Of a DNA stretch of 64,000 nt, positions 27,601 through 39,580 are shown piece by piece. A model generated the notes under the pieces. The model did no database searches. It had not been told where the DNA came from and saw only the letters and a list, made by a program, of their open reading frames with translations. Every line of letters starts with the position of its first letter. The stretch's first letter is position 1. The stretch is from Isoetes taiwanensis. Lineage: Eukaryota; Streptophyta; Lycopodiopsida; Isoetales; Isoetaceae. The stretch is from contig JAJEKV010000025.1 of assembly GCA_021234155.1 (NCBI GenBank), positions 910,474 through 974,473 on the forward strand, written 5' to 3'. Position numbers and translations under genes: made by a program.

Positions 27601-30600
27601 TTATAGAATGCCTTAGATCTAAAATGGGGTACATTTTCTCCTACCTGCTTGCTTTTCCCCTATAAGGTTCCACAATTTGACAATGTTTGTGTGCATATAT
27701 TTATGTATAGATAAGGATAAAGGAAGGTACCCTATCATACCAAGATTTATATACATTTCAATGAATAAAATATATGGGTCATTAAAGCCCTGTTTTTAAG
27801 CACCAACTCACCTTAAAGCATCATCCAAAAAATCTGCAGCCGCCTTAAGAACGTAAAAGCAATCACTGTGACGACAAGCAAGCATTAAAATTCTGCTTGC
27901 CGTCGCTTCTGGATGAGGTTTCTTTATTCTCTTCACTACATCCAACTGTGACAGAAGAGCCGAGCCTAACAAGCATTTCAAGCATAAACGCTATCTGCAC
28001 CTAGACATTCAAAAAATCCTTCCCCAATAAACACTTTTGCCAATTTTAAGAAAGTTCAAGAAGACTAAATCTTTTACCTTCGTCTTCGTCTAAAATGTTG
28101 TCAACGGCAAAAGCAAAATCCCATGGAAGAGAGAAAAGTTTTGGTTCAATTGTAACGACATAAGGAATACACTGCAGAGCAACCCATAAAACAGCCGGTT
28201 TGGTAGACAAAACTTGAAGAACCTGTTTTATGCTCTCGCGTATTTGGAAAACATGATTTTTCAGCCTTTGCACAAGCAAACCAGCAATGACCTCCACAAA
28301 TATGGAGCTTTCACAGCCTTCATCTTTAAGGAGACATGAGAATTTTTCTCCAGTTATCTCGAGCTTTTCAAAGAAATTTAGGAGCAATAGCAGTACTCCT
28401 GATGGCTCCAGAATAATAAAATGCTGAAAGGCGCTGTCACATTCGAACGACATACTTAGCAAGCAGAAGTTTTGCAACAATATACCTCGTATTATTCTCA
28501 GTTATGCTAAACCCTCATAACCACAGGGTACATGCACATAGGTAACACAAAAAGAAAAGTCATAACGACTTACCTAGTCAAGTAAGATGCAAATGGTTGG
28601 ATTAAACTCATTTCCTGCTCCAGCAGTCCTTTTATAAAAGGAAGTAAGCTGATAGTCATAAATGCAACAAGTAAGACACTCATTGAAGCAAAAGTGATTC
28701 TTTACAAATCCAACAACAAATACCAGTTGGCTTGAGGGCACTTAAACGCAATGCGCCATGAGGCAGCAACCCCAGCTATTACTGGCGGCCCTCTGCTTGC
28801 ACCTCCTACTTTCGAGTGATTTCTCACAAGATTAAGCAGAAAACGAAATGTTTCTGATACCACTGTTGGTTTACTGCTGAAAGAGTGAGACAATGTAAGA
28901 GGGCCAGAAGATTCCTCAGTTGATTGGATGTCCTCAAGCAATATCTTATTGCAAACAAGCCTCTCAACTAAATCGAACAATGGTGTATAATCTGTGAATA
29001 TTGTTGCCATTGTCACCCAAAATCACAATAAACAATGGCGAAACAGCCATACCAGTAGACCAAGACATACCTTTTACACGGTTTCCTCTCTTATATGCTA
29101 AAATAGTATTCAGCAAAGATAGCAAAGAAACAAGATGCCTATGTCCCTGAGTGTCATCCAGAATGGTACCCCTCTCATTGTGAGATACTATTTCCTCTAA
29201 TAAACATGTCCAGAGAAGCCCAAGCTTCTCACGCTTGAAATTCTCACATAGCAGATGGAGAGTCTTTTGCAATACATCCAAAACAACAGAATTTCCTGTT
29301 CAACCAAATCACATATTAGATGAATATGAAATATCAATTTCGCAAACATTACTGTCCTGGACAGTCTTGACGTCATATTTAAACATACCTGCATCTTTCT
29401 TTCTACAAAGAACATCCTTAGAAAGGAGGAGACGCAGTATTGCTTCAGCACGGGAATGAAATGTTGTTGATGAACCTTTAACAGAATGGTAAAGAAGCAG
29501 ACTACCACTAGAAATGGCATTCTCTGACTCATCTATATCAATCTCCAACAAAACTTTCTTCAAGCCTGATCACCCAGACAATTATAAGCCAACTGTAAAA
29601 AGAATGTTATACTTTCCAAGTCATAAGCTAGCTAGGAAGCATCTGAAACTAGCCCAGAGCTAACCGTCCAATTTGCATCGCACAACAGCCAAATGAAGTT
29701 CCTAGATATTCACTGTATATTCCGTAAGTGTAACAGCCTTTTGCAAAAGCATGATATTATAATGTAGTTTTTAGCAAATGCATGGTATTATAATGTTGCA
29801 GTTGTGAGCAAATACTGCAAGTCATTAGTATGCATGTCATGATACACGCTTTTTTTAAAAGAAGGCATTAAGCTATACTTACAAATCTAGTTTCCTGTTA
29901 TAAAGATCCCTTTATGTTCCCCTTACATAATGGTTGAACTTATAAAAAAATCTTGCCAATTAAATTAAATAATCCGCATCTTACATTGTAGTGCAAATAG
30001 CGATTGGTTACAGGACTTGGAGAAATTTAGTTATGTCCCACTATATCTTGCACGTTGTTTTGCATGATAGTGGAAACGGGAAAAAGAAACCTATTTTCTG
30101 GTTCCAAGTAGGCCATCCATATGTCAACAGCGCAACATATTTTTGAACGTTGGATACATTAAGGTTTATATGAACCTATAGCATACAAAACTGGTTTTAA
30201 TTCTATCTTGCTCCAGATTTATACAGCTGCTAATCGTATGGTACCTACCTATGTTTCTCTGTTTCTTGGGTGCATTACGCAACAGAAAGGATAGTGCCTC
30301 TGCAGAGAATTCCTGTACATAAGGCTGACCATAGCATCGCAATCTTCTTGTAATCCTAAATAAGTACATTTTCAGTCAAGAATAAAGGCAGCCAGATCTC
30401 GACAAAACAGAAAACGGCATGGCATACCTTAACACAAGCTCAATATCTTCAATAAGAATTTTTCGCAAATACTTGAATACCAATGAAATTGATGTGAACA
30501 CCTATAAACATGCACAGCATCCAGTTTCATAATCAAAGGCTCCAAAATATAAGCACAGATCTTTAGTAGCACAACCTGCTCTAAAACATCAGGTTCTCTA

Positions 30601-31727
30601 TCGCCACCAGATTGAAGAAGGTTCAAACATGAATCCATAAACCGCGGCAAAAATCTGTTTCTACAAGGGGTTAATTCATTATCCAGTTCTGTTATCTACC
30701 ATCCAAGTAATACTTACACAAGATAATCTTCTTGCAAATCCCTTGCCAAGCTTGAGAGTAAGCTATAGTATGAAGCCAAGCATAAGTGTCAGTGAGATTG
30801 TCTCAATCAATTTGGTCCAAATTAACAGCGTTACAAATGGCAACTCAAAAAGCATCCAAACATTGGTACGAGCTTCACAGCACAAGCTTAATATCAATAA
30901 TCTTTAGGTTTTCTTGTATGGGGACAAGCCGTTTATGTGAAGGAAAAAAGTACAGCAGTTCGGTTTTCATAATCAGTCCTATTTTATTCGCAACACCACA
31001 CATGTAAAAGTGAGCATCCCGTATAAAATTGGGACATTCTGTGTGCACAATGGCCACTCAGAGTTCTACTACTCTGGCCTAGGACCACATCGGCAAAACA
31101 AATTTAATCATAATCATTACAACGTTGTTAAACCAGTAAAGTGTAATCAATATTAAAACACTTAACAGAAATTACACAAATTCAAAAAAAATAAAAAAAC
31201 CTTGTTGGATAATAGACACACCTTAGTATTGGTTCCAAGGATAGTAGTGAATTGAAACATAAACAGGAGAGTAAACGGTCAAAAATTCTCTCCTTATGCA
31301 GCAACAGTTGAGGCAATGTCTGAACAAGTGGTAAGACCTCTTCGTACAAGTTAACAAAATCCACTGCAGCATTTAATTCCTGAAATATTGTTGAAATAAT
31401 AAGAGATATTAAATTAGTCCCATTGTTGTGGATGACAACATGCAGCTATTCCTTTATTTTTCACGAATACATACCCTCCATTGGAGGAGGTTCTCGTGAA
31501 AGAAAGAAGATCCTTGTGTTGGATTGGTTTTGACAGGATCAAGACTACGAAAAACGTCGATATCCACATCCTCTACACGCTCCCAGAAGGTTTTAAACTA
31601 ATTCATATTTCATCGGGTCAGAAATGGTAGCATATGTGCATTGTATCAGATGCTTGAGAGAATTTACCACAAAACGCTTATTTCCAGGCCCTTTGTTGAG
31701 GCACTTCACAGGCCGCGCCGGAGCCAT
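18494..31727 (-). CDS. UTP20: UTP20-like protein, small-subunit processome component 20 (spliced, ~30 exons)
   Basis: UTP20 is a nucleolar HEAT-repeat scaffold of the U3 snoRNP/SSU processome, required for 18S rRNA maturation. The start codon at 31,727 opens MAPARPVKCLNK; the first exon joins in frame at 31,668/31,597. Exons read (approximate; main ones checked at GT-AG junctions): 31668-31727, 31475-31597, 31222-31379, 30718-30762, two or three in 30427-30660, 30248-30358, 29388-29571, 29071-29296, 28722-28985, 28574-28650, 28071-28466, 27812-27950, 27251-27469, 26827-27175, 25732-25914, 25547-25665, 25069-25332, ~24767-24858, 23626-24701, ~23117-23250, 22862-23071, 22379-22783, 22170-22295, 22016-22081, 20183-21909, 19839-20118, 19543-19761, 19013-19465, 18798-18927, 18494-18732. 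Summed coding length is about 2,700-2,800 codons, matching the family. Recognisable parts are the N-terminal segment, the DRIM-type region (exon 23626-24701), the 'VHRRARAM'-like motif (here VHRRAKAMSRF, 22016-22081), and a C-terminal block ending in a very basic tail (RLGAKRQEQKKRKRMKIG). No in-frame break was seen in the exons checked, so it looks functional. Confidence 0.93.
26008..26307. repeat. Direct repeat inside a UTP20 intron
   Basis: Two ~125-bp copies at 26,008-26,132 and 26,185-26,307, both starting TCTGGCACAAAGAAG and sharing ACAAATGCACTAC and AAAAGCTTTTA. They lie in the largest intron (about 25,915-26,826). They may be remnants of a small transposable element; no clear ends were seen. 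Confidence 0.75.
26530..26685 (+). repeat. Dispersed repeat copy A (intron of UTP20)
   Basis: A ~155-bp segment repeated in the same orientation at 47,104-47,250, sharing GGACAAGTGGCACTAGAGTT, TCGGTCATGCATAACTAAT and CTCCTAGTTGATTAAATCC. Copy A has a ~10-bp internal extension near 26,600. Probably a fragment of a mobile element of unknown class. Confidence 0.85.
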
Positions 31728-32404
31728 AGCTTCGGTCCGCAGGCTTCAAAATTGCTAGACCCTTCCTAAACCCTTGTACACGTAGTAGGCTTACGTTGGC
31801 ACAATTCGTTTTTGGGGGCCCAAGGGCAAAACCTAGGAAGGGTTGTGAGGGCCCTAGAATATTTGCAGAATATTATGTGCTAGGGAACCGATGCTTTGAG
31901 GGTTTCCGCCAGGAAACTGGTAGTGGCGCCGCGAAGAAACCCCGAAAAGCAGGCGGCTCCTAGCCATTATCCCCTGCCATCATGAAATTCTGTTCACCCA
32001 TTTTTTTTCCTCTCTTGAGTTTGGCGATGGCGGAGGTCCAAAGTTAGAACTCTAGCAATCTTCGCTTGGGTCAAGGCTTTGGGCGTCAGTTTTTTTCCAT
32101 AGGTTTTTGCTATGATTTGTCGACTTTTTTTGTCATTCTCTGAGTTTCTAACTATCTTTTCTTGTTTCTAAATCCTTCATTTCCTTAAGAAATTCGGCGA
32201 TTTTCGTGTAGGTGAAGGCACTGGATCCGAGGCTTGTTATTGAGGTTAAGATTCTTGTTGTTGAGGTTTCTGGCAATTTTTCTTTTAGTTCTGAATTTCT
32301 GACCATTTTTCTTTGTTTATAGGTTTTGCTGTCGTCTTTTAATCCGTTGGCATTCCTTCGGTCGCTTGTTCTGAAGTAAATCAATCGGACTGTCCAGCCT
32401 CTTA
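31728..32404. other. UTP20 upstream region
   Basis: Presumed promoter and 5' untranslated region of UTP20, which is transcribed to the left. It ends at the left terminus of the CACTA element. No convincing TATA box or other motif was picked out, and no second gene is recognised. Confidence 0.5.
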
Positions 32405-33630
32405 CACTATAATATAATAGGGTGTTTTTTGTCGGGTATAGCGTCAAACAAAGTGATGCTATGCGTGTTTTCAAAGGATTGTTAAATGATACGATAATGA
32501 CGCTAAAAGTGTTATACTTTGATGTCGCATGGACGTCAAGTATTGCGTCACGGCTACATAACGTAAAAATGACATAATGACTACATTTGTGGCAATTGCA
32601 TAGCATGTTTGTGTCGCGCTTGTATCCAAGTTATTCAATAATTGTGTCATATTTTATATCATATTAGTTTCAACGCAATGACTGCATTTGTGGCAATTGC
32701 ATGCCATGCTTGTGTCGAGCTTATAACTAAGTTATTTAATAATTGTGTCCTACTTTCTATCATATTAGTCTTAACACAATGACTACATTTGTAGCAATTG
32801 CGTGGCACGTTAATGTCAAAACTTATATCTAAGTTTGTCAATAACTTATATTAGTCTCGATTATGCAACTAAATTGTTACACCCTATTGGCAACTGTAGC
32901 TTGCATAGGTTGACATCCTTTGCATCATATTTACAACTCTTATTACATGTTGTATATCTTTTTGTTATGCAAATTATAACGAGCCTATTTTATTTTTACA
33001 ATATGATTGTGACTTTTAGTTATATAGTTATGACAAACTAGTTTCCTTTTTGTAATAGTTGAGTAACAAAACTGTGTCAATATTTAAGTCTTTTTGTGAC
33101 ATATGCATATCAATTTTATAAGCACGTATGAGACTATTGTCAAATTTGTGTCCATTATACCTTTAATTTATGCCCATTTGTGGCAATTCTACCTTTAATT
33201 TTTGTCATTTTTATCTCTTCACCAATAGATTTTTATTTTTGGAACAATTTTGTATTTGAGATGTTTTTTCTTGTATTCATGCCAAATTGGTTTCATTTCA
33301 GTCTATAGTTGCATCATGCACAATGTACAAAGGAAGAAAAATTGAAAACCAAGTAACTGCAGTGATGATAAGAAGATAAATCGTGATCAAAATACTTGAC
33401 AAAATAAGGAACATTAAGTTCAAATGGAAGACCATTTTACATTTAGAGTACTTCTAACATTTGTCAAAATAAATCCAATAGTTTTAAATTTGAAACACTT
33501 TCGATCATGTATTATTTTCATTCCAGATTATCATCCTTGGTAGGAGACGGACCTTTTTGCGTTCTTCATCTTCGGTAACCTTTAAAAAAAGAGAGAGAAG
33601 AACTTGGTCGATTCTCAAATTATGCATCGA

Positions 33631-33931
33631 TTTCAAACAAGTTATATACCTCCTCTATATTTTTGGATTTAACACGGATTCCAAGTAAGCTGCTTAAAAT
33701 CACAAGATCAATAAAGTCATACTTAATGATTAGATTATGGACGAGTCTTCCATGACTTATAGAAAGGCCAATATTACTGCATGTAGCAAGGGAGTATTTC
33801 AATCAAGTTATATCCTCTATATTTTTGGATTTAACACGGATTCCAAGTAAGCTGCTTAAAATCACAGTATCAGTAAGGCTACATTTAATGATTAGATTAT
33901 GGACAAGTCTCCCACGACTTATGCGACAGTC
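33631..33931 (-). pseudogene. Captured PPR-like gene fragment, tandemly duplicated, inside the CACTA element
   Basis: Two direct copies (33,631-33,770 and 33,797-33,931, period ~167 bp) encode, on the minus strand, peptides with 'GRLVHNLIIK', 'VILSSLLGIRVKSKNIE' and (first copy) 'EVYNLFEI'. This pattern matches a plant PLS-class pentatricopeptide repeat segment (G..vH..iik......v...Ll.my.k...ie.a..lF). Only about one and a half motifs per copy are left and there is no full gene. It lies antisense to the transposase remnants, as expected for a host fragment picked up by the transposon. Confidence 0.6.
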
Positions 33932-34019
33932 TCCAGGAGACCAGTTCCCAATTAATTCCTTTAATTATTTCAGGTGCCATATGAGATTGAGTACCTATAT
34001 TTGTAGTTGACGCATCATT

Positions 34020-34811
34020 AGTGTTAAACTGAACCTCTGATCCAAGATGTGCTTTGAACAAACACCGTGACCAATGATTGGTTATTAGCTCATATGAAGC
34101 AAGAGATAGTGGACAAGTTGTTTTGGATGGTGATTACGAGATTGCGATTGGATGCAATAAAAAGGTATGGGATGAAAGTATTCCTTTAGTTTCATGAAAA
34201 GTTCATCAATATATCATTGCTTTTGGAGTTAAGAATTGGAAAATATAATAGAAAACTTGATTTTACTAGTTATACTTTTGTTGTTTAGACACAATTTCAT
34301 ACATCTATGTGGGCTTATGGATAACACTTTCGTATTAGTAATGTTGATAAACATAGAGTTACTTTTGACTCTGGAATCATGGCACATTTTAAACAAAAAT
34401 TCAAGCTAGCAGTAGGGATCGTAACCTTATTGATGGTGAACTATTATGTTGGAACTATATCCAATATCATTGAGTTAAACTATCGAACATTTTATGTAAA
34501 TGTCTTGAAAGAAAAGTAGTTCAAAGTTGTTTATAAAGGTCATGGAAGAACAATAAAAACACATGCCTCTGGATAAAAAGCCATTTGTTTTTCCAAATCA
34601 AGTTGAGCAAGTCTTCTTTCATCCAGATTCTGATAATAATGATTGGTAGATCGTTATACATTCTCAACCTAGATCACGTCGTGTGATTGAAATTCCTGAC
34701 CTGAAGACAAGATTGAGCCACCATCTGATGATGAAGATCGGCAATCAGAGCATATAGCAGAGGACTTTGGAAAATTGACGTATCATGCTTTGAACTCTTG
34801 AAGGCAATATT
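34020..34811 (+). pseudogene. CACTA transposase remnant with DUF4216 domain
   Basis: Reading through several frames gives ordered matches to the C-terminal part of plant CACTA transposases: 'VTFDSGIMAHFK', then a 'YVGTISNIIELNYRTF' segment, then 'PNQVEQVFFHPDSDNND', then 'SQPRSRRVIEI'. These correspond to the DUF4216 hallmark order (YyG.i..i.ElnY..f, then Q..QVfYv.D....W.vV). Stops and frameshifts separate the pieces. The frame that reaches the right end of this segment resumes at 43,997 after the nested element. The catalytic TNP2/Transposase_21 region was not seen. Confidence 0.7.
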
Positions 34812-34899
34812 ACACTACCACCCCAATTCTGGGTCCACACCTAAAAACAACAGTAATAAAAAGACCACATGTCATTGTTCCAAAAAATCTACATGTGGT

Positions 34900-36425
34900 T
34901 ATATGGAGGTGTGGTTTATTAAGGAGGCGGTGTAGTTTTTTTTACGGAGCTATAGTTTTTTTTTTTTTAAGGTGTGTCTTTTTTTGAGGTGTCGTTTTTT
35001 ATTTAAAAGAGGTGTTGCTTTTTTTTAGGGGGGTGTTGTTTTTAAGAAGGCGTTGTTTTTTGAGGTGTAGTTTATAATTAGGTGTAGTTCTTAAGTAGTT
35101 GTTTTTTATGGAAGTATAGTTTTTTGAAGTGCGGTTTATAAGGAGGTATAGTTTTTAAGTGGTTGTTTTTTTAGGAAGTATAGTTTTTTGAAGTGGTGTG
35201 ATTTTTTTAAGGGAAAATTGTAAAATTGCCCCTGTATTTTCCTCTAAATGTAAAAATGCCCCCATATTTAGCGTAATTGTCAGAATACCCCTTTTGTGCT
35301 TTTCACGACAGTTCCTATCTTCTCTTCTCCCTTTTATATTCTATTCTCTCCTCTTCTCGATTATATGCAGACTCTTCGTCTGGTCTGCCGGATCAATCAC
35401 CTGCAACTCGAGTTCCTTTGGTCTGCCGGATCAATCACCTGCAATCAGCTGCAAGTCGAAGTCTGCAAATAGCTAAGGTTTTTTCTCAAATCAGCTGCAA
35501 ATAGCTAAGGTTTTTTCTCAAATCAACGCACTACCGCTTTGCTTTAGTCAGCTCGCAGACTTGCCGCTTCTGCGCTGACCCACACTACTTGGCATGGACC
35601 ATTTCTATGCTAAGGACATCAACAGAGCCGATTCGGTTCTATTCGGCCTCCGCAATGCAGATTTTTCCTTCAAAAATTTGAATCCATCATATGTTACAAA
35701 GTGATTTCTTTCTAGAATTCCTCAGAGGTGTTGGGCGATCTTTTTGCGTCCAATTCTTCGTCCCCAAGGTCGGATCTTCTCCCCAAGCGTGATCACGCAA
35801 AAAGCCCCATCAAATTTGCCTCTATTTGGGCTGAATCATGGATTTTTCCCCAAAACCTGTAAAGAACAGGGGCAAAACATGTGTACGGCATAAAAGTACA
35901 AGAATTAAGGGCATTTTGATAAATATATAAAATACAAGGGTATTTTCACAATTATAGAAAAATATAGGGGCATTTTTACAATTTACCCTTTTTTTAATTG
36001 AGGTGTTGTTTTTTGAGGTGTGGTTTATAAGTGGGTGTAGTTTTTAAATAGTTGAGTATGGTTTTTTGAAGTGTCGTTTATAAGCGGGTGTAGTTTTTAA
36101 GTGGTTGTTTTTTAATGAAGTATGGTTTTCTGAAGTGGTGTAGTTTATAACTAGGTGTAGTTTTTAAGAAGTTATTTTTAAGGAAGTATGATTTTTTTAG
36201 GTGTGGTTTATATAACTAGGTGTAGTTTTTGAGTAGTTGTTTTCTAAAGTAAATATAGTTTTTTTAGGTGTGGTTTTTAAGTAGGTGTAGTTTTTAAGTG
36301 GCTGTTTTTTAAAGAAGTGTGGTTTTTTGAAGTGGTGTGGTTTATAACTAGGTATAGTTTTTACGCAACTATTTCTTAAGAAAGTATGGTTTTTTTGAGG
36401 TTTTCTTGAGGCTATTTCTTAAGCA
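34900..36425 (+). repeat. Left subterminal repeat array of the nested CACTA (interrupted)
   Basis: Degenerate T/G-rich units such as GGTGTAGTTTTTAAGTGG and GAAGTGTGGTTTTTTG. The Mutator-like element (35,211-35,988) interrupts them. They are the complement of the right-hand array. Confidence 0.85.
35211..35988. mobile_element. Mutator-like element (possible Pack-MULE), 778 bp
   Basis: Terminal inverted repeats of ~60 bp: the left starts GGGAAAATTGTAAAATTGCC, the right (reverse complement) starts GGGTAAATTGTAAAAATGCC. The flanking 9-bp duplication TTTTTTTAA is perfect (35,202-35,210 and 35,989-35,997), the length typical of Mutator insertions. There is no MURA transposase. The interior is non-TIR sequence with two short internal direct duplications (CTGCCGGATCAATCACCTGC, and a ~28-bp unit around 35,466-35,524). 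Gene capture is possible but no parent protein is recognised. Confidence 0.88.
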
Positions 36426-36514
36426 AAGCACCACCACCTGGAATATTCTTTGTGTGCTCAATTTTGGAAATGTATCGTACTGTTTTACATTCATGAAAAA
36501 TACCTTCAACGGTT

Positions 36515-37810
36515 AGATCCAAGGTGTCTCAAACATGCCACATAGGCTCCAACATACTACCTAGGCTCCACCATGCCAAGGTGGCTCAAGCATGCCATCT
36601 AGGCACCAACATGCCACCTAGGCTCAAACATGCCACGCGGGCTCCAACATGCAACCTAGGCTCCAACATGCCAATGTGCCTCAAACATGCTAGGCTTCAA
36701 CATGACACCTAGGCTCAAACATGCCAAGGTGGCTCAAACATGCCATGTGGGCTTCGTGCCACCTAGGCTCCAACATATCAAGGTGGCTCAAACATGCCAC
36801 CTAGGCTCCAACCTGCCAAGGTGGCTCAAGCATGCCGCCTAGGCACCAACATGCCACCAAGGCTCAAACATGCCAAGGTGTCTCAAACATGCCACGCTGG
36901 CTCCAACATGCCAAGGTGTCTCAAACATGCCACCTAGGCTCAAACATGCCAAGGTGTCTCAAACATGCCGCCACGCTGACTCCAAAGATGCCAAGGTGGC
37001 TCAAACATGCCCACGCAGCTACATGCCACCTAAGCTCCAACATTCGAAGGTGGCTCAAACATGCCACGTGGGCTCCAACATGCCACCTAGGCTTAAACAT
37101 GCCAAGGTGGCACAAACATGCCACATGGGCTCCAACATTACCTAGGCTCCAACATGCCAAGGTGGCTCAAACATGCCAAAGTGGTTCAAACATGCCATGT
37201 GGGCTCCAACATGCCACCTAGGATCCAGCATGCCAAGGTTGCCCAAACATGCCAAGGTGTCTCAAACATGCCACGCCAAAGCACCAACATGCCACATGGG
37301 CTCCAACATGCCAAGTTGTCTCAAACATGTCACTAGGCTCCAACATGTCACCTAGGATCCAACATGCCAAGGTGGCTCAAACATGCCATGTGGACCTAGG
37401 CTCCAACATGCCAAGGTGGCTCAAACATGCCAACTAGGCTCCAACATGTCACCTAGGCTCAAACATGCCAAGGTGGCTCAAAAATTCCACGCCGGCTCCA
37501 ACATGCCACCTAGGCTCCAACATGCCAAGGTGGCTCAAACACGCCGTGGGCTCCAACATAACACCTAGGCTCAAACATGCCACATGGGCTCCAACATGCC
37601 ACCTAGGGCTCCAACATGCCAATGTGCCTCAAACATGCCACCTAGGCTCCAACATGCCAAGGTGGCTCAAACATGCCATGTGGGCTCCAACGTGCCACCT
37701 TTGCTCCAACCTGTCAAGGTGTCTCAAGCATGTCGACTAGGCACCAACATGCCACCAAAGCTCAAACATGCCAAGGTGGCTCAAACACGCCACATGGGCT
37801 CCAACATGCC
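36515..37810. repeat. 19-bp minisatellite array
   Basis: Alternating 19-bp units such as CAACATGCCACCTAGGCTC, AAACATGCCAAGGTGGCTC and ACATGCCACGTGGGCTCCA. The 11-bp cores (GCCACCTAGGC, GCCAAGGTGGC, GCCACGTGGGC) are each nearly their own reverse complement or that of a neighbour. Long open frames across the array are a by-product of a 19-bp period that lacks stop codons. Confidence 0.95.
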
Positions 37811-39032
37811 ACTTCTCAGGTGTGTTAGTTCATATACATGCTTTGATATGGATATGGTGTGTTAGAACCTCCAGGTTGTTTAAGGAAACCAATTTTTGTC
37901 CAAAATTATGCAAAAAGTCATCAATTACATTAGGATTCCTAAAGCAAAATGAGATAGTTGCACTCAGATCTGAATATCTCGAGTTCTGTTGATCTTGTTC
38001 AAATGATTTTTGAAGAAGCAACCAGCGAAATGTTGTGGTGAGATGTAGAAAAAAATTTGGCTCAATTTGGATCTGGGATGTATGTGAAAATCAGGTTCAA
38101 AATTGGAAGAAAATTTGGCCAGTGCACTTCCCTGAGATAAAACAAGGCCTGCACACCCAAATGATGATATCTCGAGTTTTACTGAAAACTTTTGCATGGT
38201 TTTTTAAATGACTATTAGAGAAAAGTTATAGGAATATGTGGCAAAAAACTTAGCCTGATTTAAAACTGGGATGATGAAGAAAAATGAGACCAAATTGGAT
38301 CCAAAATTCTGTCAGTGAACTGTCGCAGAAAACCAGCAGGTAGATTTTTGGATCTCAAGCTTGATAAGGTTTTTTTGCATGATTTCAACTAACACAGGTC
38401 TGAATAGGGCCTAATATCATGTGCAAAAGGTAAATTATAGTTCGGATCGCAAGAAGTATCTCTGTAGCATGTTGTTATGAGAAGTATCTCTGTTATTACA
38501 GAAGTGCAGTGGTCAAAATTTCTTCCAACTTTGAACCAGATTTCTCAGACATCCCAGATCCAAATTAAGCCTAATTTTTTCCCACATCTCATTAGTCTAG
38601 TGGTAACACACTAGGTCTAGCAACTATAGGTCTCGAGTTCGAGACTGCCCAGAATCGCACTATGAACTGTTGGGTGTCAAAACCCACAGACGCAATGTAA
38701 AGTGGTTGGGGGCAGGGCCCAACCAAGCAATGTAGTGTGGTGTGTGGTCACATGTCCAGTTGGATGCTGCCTAGTGGCGTGACGTTAAAATACTATCTAT
38801 CTATCACATTTTTTCTCTAGTTGCTCCTCTAAAAATCATTTGAATAAAGACCAGCACAACTCGAGATATTCAGATCTAAGTGCAAGTACCTCGTTTTGCT
38901 TTAGGGATCCTAATGTAATTGATGCCTTTTTGCATAATTTTGGACAAAGATTAGTTGCCTTAACCAACTTGGCGGTTCTAACACATCATACCCATATCAA
39001 AGCATGCCTACGAACTAACTCACCTAAGAAGT
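37811..39032. mobile_element. Foldback element with ~300-bp inverted arms
   Basis: The left arm (37,811 to about 38,130) and the right arm (about 38,500-39,032, reverse complement) match over their lengths. Shared stretches include TTTGTCCAAAATTATGCAAA and CATCAATTACATTAGGAT near the ends, and AATTTGGATCTGGGATGT further in. The right arm is longer because a SINE-like sequence sits in it. The termini read ACTTCTCAGGTG and its near complement CACCTAAGAAGT. No matching target duplication was found, so the exact ends are uncertain. A MULE-type or other long-TIR non-autonomous element is likely; no coding capacity. Confidence 0.8.
38593..38806 (+). mobile_element. tRNA-derived SINE inserted in the foldback element
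   Basis: The 5' part carries internal RNA polymerase III promoter boxes: an A box TAGTCTAGTGG (38,593-38,603) and a B box GTTCGAGAC (38,637-38,645), spaced as in a tRNA-like head. The body is unrelated to the foldback arm and the 3' end is a short TATCTATCTATC-type tail. The segment is absent from the opposite arm, which shows it is an insertion. Clean target duplications were not identified. Confidence 0.75.
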
Positions 39033-39580
39033 ATCAACTTATATACGCTTATCCCAAAATGATTCAGTGAGCATGGGAGAGGAAGACAAGCCATATGATC
39101 ATATTTTACAGAATACATTAGAATTTAGACTCGGTCAATAATTCCAACTCCTTTGAGTGCTTCTATTGATCAAGACAATATGTATACAATTAGCTCTTGA
39201 TTTCTAATTGCCACAGTGGGAGAAAAATAGATCCAAACCCATGTCCGTCAGTTACTTATGTTTCGCGTCTTCAACTGCAACTTCTCGACCATGTCCCAAG
39301 TGTAAGCGACCATGCTATAATGTAAACACTTCAATAACCTAACAACACACATGGTTTATATTTGGAGGCCATATCCTAGTCAGGTTTGACCAGGATCTTG
39401 CACAATGTCATCACGTAGAGGGAGGGTATTGAAACCAGAAGATAGACCCTTAAAACCTTCCGGAAGCAGCTTGACCAAAGGTCCTCTCCTGAAGGCCCCT
39501 ACCCACGGACGAGCAACCATCCCACTCCGTAACTGTGAACTAGCTCTGCCAAGGGACTCAAATGTCGTGCCCTTAGGATC
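39033..39580. other. Unrecognised segment inside the nested CACTA
   Basis: Separates the foldback element from the second minisatellite block. Short open frames occur on both strands from about 39,380 but match nothing recognisable. Confidence 0.5.

Noticed and set aside
36515-37810. Possible CRISPR-like array
   Set aside because: Units are directly adjacent 19-mers without unique spacers, in plant nuclear DNA within a transposon.
36524-37865. Many overlapping open frames of Cys/His/Pro-rich repeated peptide
   Set aside because: A 19-bp repeat without stop codons stays open in several frames. The repeated peptide is a translation artefact, not a metal-binding protein.
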